From an uncultured Clostridium sp. (GTDB taxonomy: Bacteria; Bacillota; Clostridia; TANB77; CAG-508): 9,600 nucleotides of DNA. Positions 5,620-9,600 of this stretch are shown here, one piece after another. A model generated the notes under the pieces. It searched no databases, had not been told where the DNA came from, and was given only the letters and a program-made list of their open reading frames with translations. A program made the position numbers and the translations under genes. The first letter of the stretch is position 1; each line of letters begins with the position of its first letter. The stretch lies in contig CATYUF010000058.1 in the NCBI GenBank assembly GCA_958413095.1, positions 1 through 9,600 on the forward strand, given 5' to 3'.

Positions 5620-7494
5620 ATGTTAGAAAAAATAAATTATCCAGAAGACCTAAAAAAATTAAGCATAGAAGAAAAAGAAACCCTAGCAATAGAAATCAGA
5701 AAATACATACTAGAAATTGTATCAAAAAATGGAGGTCATTTAGCATCAAATTTAGGAGTAGTCGAATTAACAATAGCATTACATAGTGTATTTAATTTTC
5801 CAGAAGATAAAATTGTATGGGATGTAGGACATCAAACTTATGTCCATAAAATTTTAACAGGAAGAAAAGAAGCCTTAAAAACTTTAAGAAAATTAAATGG
5901 AATAGCAGGCTTTCCAAAAACTAATGAATCCAAATATGATAATTTCAATACAGGACATAGTGGAACATCTATTTCAGCAGCATTAGGCATGGCCAGAGCA
6001 AGAGATTTAAAAAACGAAAAAAATTCAGTATTAGCAGTAATTGGTGACGGAGCTATGACAGGAGGAATGGCGTTAGAGGCTTTAAATGATGTTGGATATA
6101 GTAAGAATAAAATGACAATAATTTTAAATGATAATGAAATGAGTATTTCCAAAAATATAGGTGGACTTAATATGTTGTTAAGTAAACTAAGAACTAAAAA
6201 AACATATACAAAGTCAAATGTATCTATGAAAAAAATTATAAATAAAGTACCTATAATAGGAAAACCAACAGTAAAAGTTATTCAAAGATTAAAAAGAAGT
6301 ATAAAACAATTAATAATTCCAAAAATGTTTTTTGAGGATATAGGTTTTACATATTTAGGACCAGTAGATGGGCATAATATACAAGAGCTAGAAAATATTT
6401 TGAGGTTAAGCAAGCAAATTGATAACCCAGTTATAATTCATGTTTTAACGAAAAAAGGAAAAGGATATTCAATAGCAGAAGAAAATCCAGATAAATTCCA
6501 TGCAACTGCACCATTTAATATAGAAACAGGAAAAGCTGGAAAAGAAAAGAAAAAAGACTATTCAAAAGTTTTTGGAGATAAATTAGTAGAGTTAGCAAGA
6601 GAAAATGAAAAAATTGTAGCAATAACTGCTTCAATGAAAGATGGAACAGGACTAACAAAATTTAGTAAAGAATTTCCAAAAAGATTTTTTGACATAGGAA
6701 TAGCAGAACAACATGCATTAGGATTAGCAGCAGGAATGGCAATAGAGGGGACGATACCAGTTGTACCAATATATTCATCTTTTTATCAAAGAGGATATGA
6801 CCAAGTAATACATGATATTGCAATACAAAATTTGCCAGTAATAATGTGTGTAGATAGAGCAGGAATTGTAGGAGCAGATGGAGAAACACACCAAGGTTTA
6901 TTAGATATGGCATTTTTTAGATTAGTTCCAAATTTAACTATAATGGCACCAAAAGATTTTAAAGAATTAGAGGAAATGTTAGAATTTGCTATAAAACTAA
7001 ATAAGCCAGTAATTATTAGATATCCAAGAGGAGGAGAAGAAAACCACAAATTTCAAGAGTCCACAAATTCTGAATATACAAAAATAGAAGAAGGAAGAGC
7101 AGAAATACTAAAAGAAGGAAAAGATATATCTATAATAGCTATTGGAAAAATGGTTTCAAGAGCTATGAAAATAGCCAAAGAGCTAGAAAAAGAAAATATA
7201 AATGCAGATGTTATAAATGCTAGATTTTTAAAGCCACTAGATATAAAAACTATAAAAAATTCAATAGCAAAAACAAAAAAAGTAATAACAATAGAAGATG
7301 GAACAATAATAAATGGTTTAGCAACTGCAATAAAAGAGCTAATTATAGATGAAAATTTACAAGATATTAAATTAGAGTGTTTTGCATATCCAGATAAATT
7401 TATACAACATGGTTCAGTGCAAGAATTAGAAGAAATATATGGACTAGATGAAAAAAGTATTATTACTAAAATAAGAAGTAAAATTTTAAATTGA
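5620..7494 (+). CDS. dxs: 1-deoxy-D-xylulose-5-phosphate synthase
   Basis: Dxs condenses pyruvate and glyceraldehyde-3-phosphate into deoxyxylulose phosphate. This is the first step of the non-mevalonate isoprenoid pathway and also feeds thiamine and pyridoxal precursors. At 624 residues it is full length. The TPP-binding N-terminal domain has GGHLASNLG (H40), DVGHQTYVHKILTGR, GHSGTS and the TPP/Mg motif GDGAMTGG (GDG at 142-144) with LNDNEMSIS. The linker contains EDIGFTYLGPVDGHN. The pyrimidine-binding domain starts at about 310 and has the catalytic Glu in DIGIAEQHA (E363). The substrate region YQRGYDQVIHDIA and DRAGIVGADGETHQG follow. The C-terminal transketolase domain ends the protein. 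The ATG at 5620 follows AAAGGTGAT. It is probably transcribed alone: xseA/B, ispA and tlyA, the usual Firmicutes neighbours, are absent here. Confidence 0.97.
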   Translation: MLEKINYPEDLKKLSIEEKETLAIEIRKYILEIVSKNGGHLASNLGVVELTIALHSVFNFPEDKIVWDVGHQTYVHKILTGRKEALKTLRKLNGIAGFPKTNESKYDNFNTGHSGTSISAALGMARARDLKNEKNSVLAVIGDGAMTGGMALEALNDVGYSKNKMTIILNDNEMSISKNIGGLNMLLSKLRTKKTYTKSNVSMKKIINKVPIIGKPTVKVIQRLKRSIKQLIIPKMFFEDIGFTYLGPVDGHNIQELENILRLSKQIDNPVIIHVLTKKGKGYSIAEENPDKFHATAPFNIETGKAGKEKKKDYSKVFGDKLVELARENEKIVAITASMKDGTGLTKFSKEFPKRFFDIGIAEQHALGLAAGMAIEGTIPVVPIYSSFYQRGYDQVIHDIAIQNLPVIMCVDRAGIVGADGETHQGLLDMAFFRLVPNLTIMAPKDFKELEEMLEFAIKLNKPVIIRYPRGGEENHKFQESTNSEYTKIEEGRAEILKEGKDISIIAIGKMVSRAMKIAKELEKENINADVINARFLKPLDIKTIKNSIAKTKKVITIEDGTIINGLATAIKELIIDENLQDIKLECFAYPDKFIQHGSVQELEEIYGLDEKSIITKIRSKILN

Positions 7495-7566
7495 AAGATA
7501 TGTATAAAAAATATATGAATCTTATACAATAAAAAATACAAAATTTATAATTATCAATATTTAGTT

Positions 7567-7594
7567 TTGCCCAATATATAAAGACATATATATT
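7567..7594 (+). promoter_or_regulatory. Possible promoter of the ylmH-like gene
   Basis: TTGCCC (7567-7572) and TATATT (7589-7594) are 16 bases apart and are the best pair I find in the 171-base gap after dxs. A TATAAT at 7599-7604 is an alternative -10 without a good -35. The gap is almost all A and T, and holds no gene or clear terminator. A short AT repeat (TATATTAATTT) occurs twice, near 7589 and 7615. Confidence 0.3.
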
Positions 7595-7665
7595 AATTTA
7601 TAATGAGAATTTTTATATATTAATTTTTATTAAATTTATTATAGAATAAATGAGGAGAGTTCAAA

Positions 7666-8469
7666 ATGAACAAACAAGATATTTTAAAGGACTATAAAAA
7701 GCAAGAAGATAAATTGTGTTTATCACAAGTACTAGATAAAATTGAAAATGCAACTAAAAAAGGAAAAATAGAATATACAGATTTTTTAGACATGTATCAA
7801 GTTTCATTAGTAGAAAGTTTTTTGAAAAAAATAAAATTTGAAAATTATATCTTATTTGGAGGTTATGAAAATGCAGAAAGAAAGCTCTTAATAGTATATG
7901 ATAACAAATATGATGAAACAATGCTCGCAAAAAACTATGACAAAATGGTAAAAGTCGTAAAAATAGAATTACCAGAAGAAGAGCATGGAAAATATGTTCA
8001 TAGAAACTATTTAGGAGGAATTGTTAAATTAGGTTTAAAAAGAGAAAAAGTTGGAGATATTATAGTTTCAAAAGATGGAGCAGATATAATTGCTATAAAT
8101 GAATTTTCGACTATATTAAAAGAACAACTACCTACACTAAAAAGATTTGAAAATAGTGATATAAAAATAGTAAAACTAGAAGAGTTAAGAAAAGTTGAAA
8201 TAAAAATAGAAGAAGTAAAAATAATTGTGCCTTCACTAAGATTAGATAATATAGTTTCAGATTTAGCTAGAACTTCAAGAAGTAAAGCTTCTGAAATAAT
8301 AGCCCAAGAAAGAGTTTTCGTAAATGGTCAAAGTGAAACAAAGAATTCAAAAAATGTTAAATTAAATGATATAATAACAATAAGAGGAAAAGGCAGATTC
8401 ATAATAAAAGAATTCACTGGAACAACAAGAAGTGGAAGGGCAGTAATTTTGATAGAAAAATATGTCTGA
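7666..8469 (+). CDS. ylmH: YlmH-like RNA-binding protein with C-terminal S4 domain
   Basis: The 267-residue cytoplasmic protein matches the YlmH family in length and layout. The N-terminal two-thirds carry family motifs, including FGGYENAERK (F64 onward) and HRNYLGGIVKLGLKREKVGDI (112-132). The S4 RNA-binding domain is at about 188-247, with SLRLDNIVSDLARTSRSKA and ERVFVNG. YlmH of Bacillus subtilis is associated with the ribosome; it has been linked to rescue of stalled large subunits and, by gene context, to cell division. The S4 domain is at the C-terminus and there is no methyltransferase fold, so this is not TlyA, the S4 protein that usually follows dxs. In most Firmicutes ylmH lies in the ylmEFG-divIVA-ileS cluster; here it is isolated. 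The start is set by GAGGAG at 7652-7657, eight bases upstream. Confidence 0.88.
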   Translation: MNKQDILKDYKKQEDKLCLSQVLDKIENATKKGKIEYTDFLDMYQVSLVESFLKKIKFENYILFGGYENAERKLLIVYDNKYDETMLAKNYDKMVKVVKIELPEEEHGKYVHRNYLGGIVKLGLKREKVGDIIVSKDGADIIAINEFSTILKEQLPTLKRFENSDIKIVKLEELRKVEIKIEEVKIIVPSLRLDNIVSDLARTSRSKASEIIAQERVFVNGQSETKNSKNVKLNDIITIRGKGRFIIKEFTGTTRSGRAVILIEKYV

Positions 8470-8483
8470 ATTTAATATTAGTA

Positions 8484-8524
8484 AAAAATGATATTATTTT
8501 ATAATTAAAGATAGTATCATTTTT
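8484..8524 (+). terminator. Intrinsic terminator after the ylmH-like gene
   Basis: The left arm, 8484-8497 (AAAATGATATTAT with flanking A), pairs with 8511-8524 (ATAGTATCATTTTT region) over 14 base pairs, with one G-U wobble and a 13-base loop. It ends in a T-run (8520-8524), 14 bases after the stop codon. The stem is AT-rich, as expected for this genome, and the T-run is short. Confidence 0.65.
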
Positions 8525-8621
8525 AGCGTTATAAGATGAAAAATGGTTATAGCTCGATTATATATATCAAGAATAAACTAAATTTCTATTAAATATTAAA
8601 CTTAAAAGACATAAAAATTTA

Positions 8622-8650
8622 TTGCATAATAAAGTCAATAATGATATAAT
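8622..8650 (+). promoter_or_regulatory. Strong promoter of the thioredoxin-reductase-like gene
   Basis: TTGCAT (8622-8627), a 17-base spacer and a perfect TATAAT (8645-8650) preceded by TG (extended -10) make this one of the strongest promoters in the window. Transcription would start near 8657. The leader is about 80 bases and opens with a six-base-pair hairpin (ATACAG, loop AAAA, CTGTAT, 8664-8679). The ribosome binding site is weak (TAGGT, AGG at 8725-8727). The region from 8525 to 8621 holds nothing I can identify. Confidence 0.7.
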
Positions 8651-8735
8651 TTGAACATATTAAATACAGAAAACTGTATATAATATTATAAATATAAAAG
8701 AAAGAAAAAATTGAAAATTTTTATAGGTATAAAAT

Positions 8736-9599
8736 ATGTTTGATGTAATTATAATAGGTGCAGGACCAGCAGGGATATCAGCAAGTTTATATACGAAAAG
8801 AGCAAATTTAAAAACAATGATAATATATCAAAATAATTCAAACCTAGAAAAAGCAGAATTAATAGAAAACTATTATGGATTTGCAAAAGGTATAACAGGA
8901 ATTGATTTATACAATGAAGGAATAAAACAAGCAGAAAATCTAGGAGTAGAATTAAAAGAAGAAGAAGTTATCAATATAAAAATGAATGAAAATGGATTTG
9001 AAGTAATAACTGATAAAAATGAATATAAAACAAAAAATATAGTATTAGCAACTGGAAATAAGAAAAATATACCAAAAATAAAAGGAATACAAGAATTTGA
9101 AGGTAGAGGAATAAGTTACTGTGCAGTTTGTGATGGTTTCTTTTATAGAAATAAAGATATTGCGGTAATAGGAAATGGAAAATATGCTATTTCAGAAACT
9201 AATGAGCTAATAAATTTAGCAAATCAAATTATAATTCTTACTGACGGAGAAAAAGCACCAGAATTTAGAGCAGATAATGTAAAAATAGATACTAGAAAAA
9301 TAGAAGAAATACAAGGTGAGAAAAGAGTAGAACAAATAAAACTTGAAGATAATACAATAATAAAGACAGATGGAATATTTGTAGCAAAAGGAGTAGCAGG
9401 AAGTAATGAATTTGCTAAAAAATTGGGTATAATAACAAATAAAGATAAAATAGTGGTAAATGAAAAAATGGAAACAAATATACCAGGAATATATGCTTGT
9501 GGAGACTGCACAGGAGGAGTTTTACAAATTTCAAAAGCTGTTTATGAAGGTACAAAGGCAGGATTAGAAGTAATTAAAAGAGTTAAACAAAATGGATAA
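8736..9599 (+). CDS. Thioredoxin-reductase-like flavoprotein, probably ferredoxin-linked
   Basis: This 287-residue FAD protein is a class of low-molecular-weight thioredoxin reductase, shorter than the usual 305-320. The FAD-binding GAGPAG is at 8-13. The redox-active CAVC is at 129-132, in the normal SYCAVCDG context. The C-terminal FAD motif ACGDCTGG is at 254-261. The middle domain, which normally binds NADPH, is degenerate. The GGGDSA-type motif reads GNGKYA (146-151). The HRR motif that holds the NADPH phosphate is missing; the position reads LTDGEKAPEF (168 onward). Clostridial ferredoxin-dependent flavin thioredoxin reductases show this loss, as well as the short length and a FVAKGVAGSNEFAKKLGI-type segment. 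It is therefore likely to reduce thioredoxin with electrons from ferredoxin; this is inference. A plain TrxB or another disulfide reductase is the alternative. The start has a weak ribosome binding site but the GAGPAG spacing fits. The gene is complete, with its stop at 9597-9599. Confidence 0.85.
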   Translation: MFDVIIIGAGPAGISASLYTKRANLKTMIIYQNNSNLEKAELIENYYGFAKGITGIDLYNEGIKQAENLGVELKEEEVINIKMNENGFEVITDKNEYKTKNIVLATGNKKNIPKIKGIQEFEGRGISYCAVCDGFFYRNKDIAVIGNGKYAISETNELINLANQIIILTDGEKAPEFRADNVKIDTRKIEEIQGEKRVEQIKLEDNTIIKTDGIFVAKGVAGSNEFAKKLGIITNKDKIVVNEKMETNIPGIYACGDCTGGVLQISKAVYEGTKAGLEVIKRVKQNG

Positions 9600-9600
9600 T

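Noticed and set aside
7053..7541. Minus-strand open frame of 162 codons over the end of dxs
   Set aside because: It overlaps the conserved C-terminal domain of Dxs in antisense. The low-complexity hydrophobic product and lack of a ribosome binding site argue against a gene.
7495..7665. Terminator for dxs
   Set aside because: The only stem seen (GTATAA at 7502 with TTATAC at 7522) has six AT-rich pairs, a long loop and no T-run.
7666..8469. TlyA-type rRNA methyltransferase/hemolysin
   Set aside because: TlyA has an N-terminal S4 domain followed by an FtsJ-type methyltransferase. Here the S4 domain is C-terminal, with YlmH motifs before it and no SAM-binding motif.
8736..9599. AhpF or alkyl hydroperoxide reductase flavoprotein
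   Set aside because: AhpF has an extra N-terminal thioredoxin-like domain of about 200 residues. Here the protein starts directly at the FAD motif and no ahpC is adjacent.

Overview
The window is very AT-rich, uses UGA as a stop codon and TGG for Trp, and has strong AGGAGG ribosome binding sites. It carries typical Bacillota genes (recN, dxs, a ylmH-type S4 protein) plus a thioredoxin-reductase-like flavoprotein of a type known from clostridia. A low-GC anaerobic Clostridia member is the best guess. This is inferred from gene content and composition, not from a marker search.

Layout, left to right. Positions 1-42 are an unusually GC-rich, partly self-complementary fragment of unknown identity, cut by the window edge. 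Positions 43-787 are a miniature, dead IS256-family element. It has matched terminal inverted repeats, and its transposase ORF has lost two internal blocks and its C-terminus, along with two of the three catalytic acidic residues. Next comes recN (935-2575), with a near-consensus promoter flanked by two LexA-box-like sites. Then comes eno (2691-3956), whose ribosome binding site and start codon lie in an 11-bp inverted repeat. A bidirectional terminator separates eno from a convergent minus-strand gene (4149-5495). That gene encodes a secreted, C-terminally anchored von Willebrand factor A (VWA) surface protein with an intact metal-binding motif and an LPNAG sortase-like tail. Divergent from it is dxs (5620-7494), then a ylmH-like RNA-binding gene (7666-8469) with a terminator, then a flavoprotein disulfide reductase (8736-9599) behind a strong promoter.

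Most of the genes are housekeeping: recombinational repair (RecN), glycolysis (enolase), isoprenoid precursor synthesis (Dxs), ribosome-associated RNA binding (YlmH) and thiol redox (thioredoxin-reductase-like). Each appears to have its own promoter and leader, and I see no multi-gene operon. The VWA gene and the IS remnant look like accessory insertions. I found no CRISPR array, tRNA, rRNA, phage gene or convincing new multi-gene system. The best second looks are the probable pyridine-nucleotide-independent thioredoxin reductase, the LexA-like sites at recN, the hairpin over the eno start, and the noncanonical sortase-like signal on the VWA protein.
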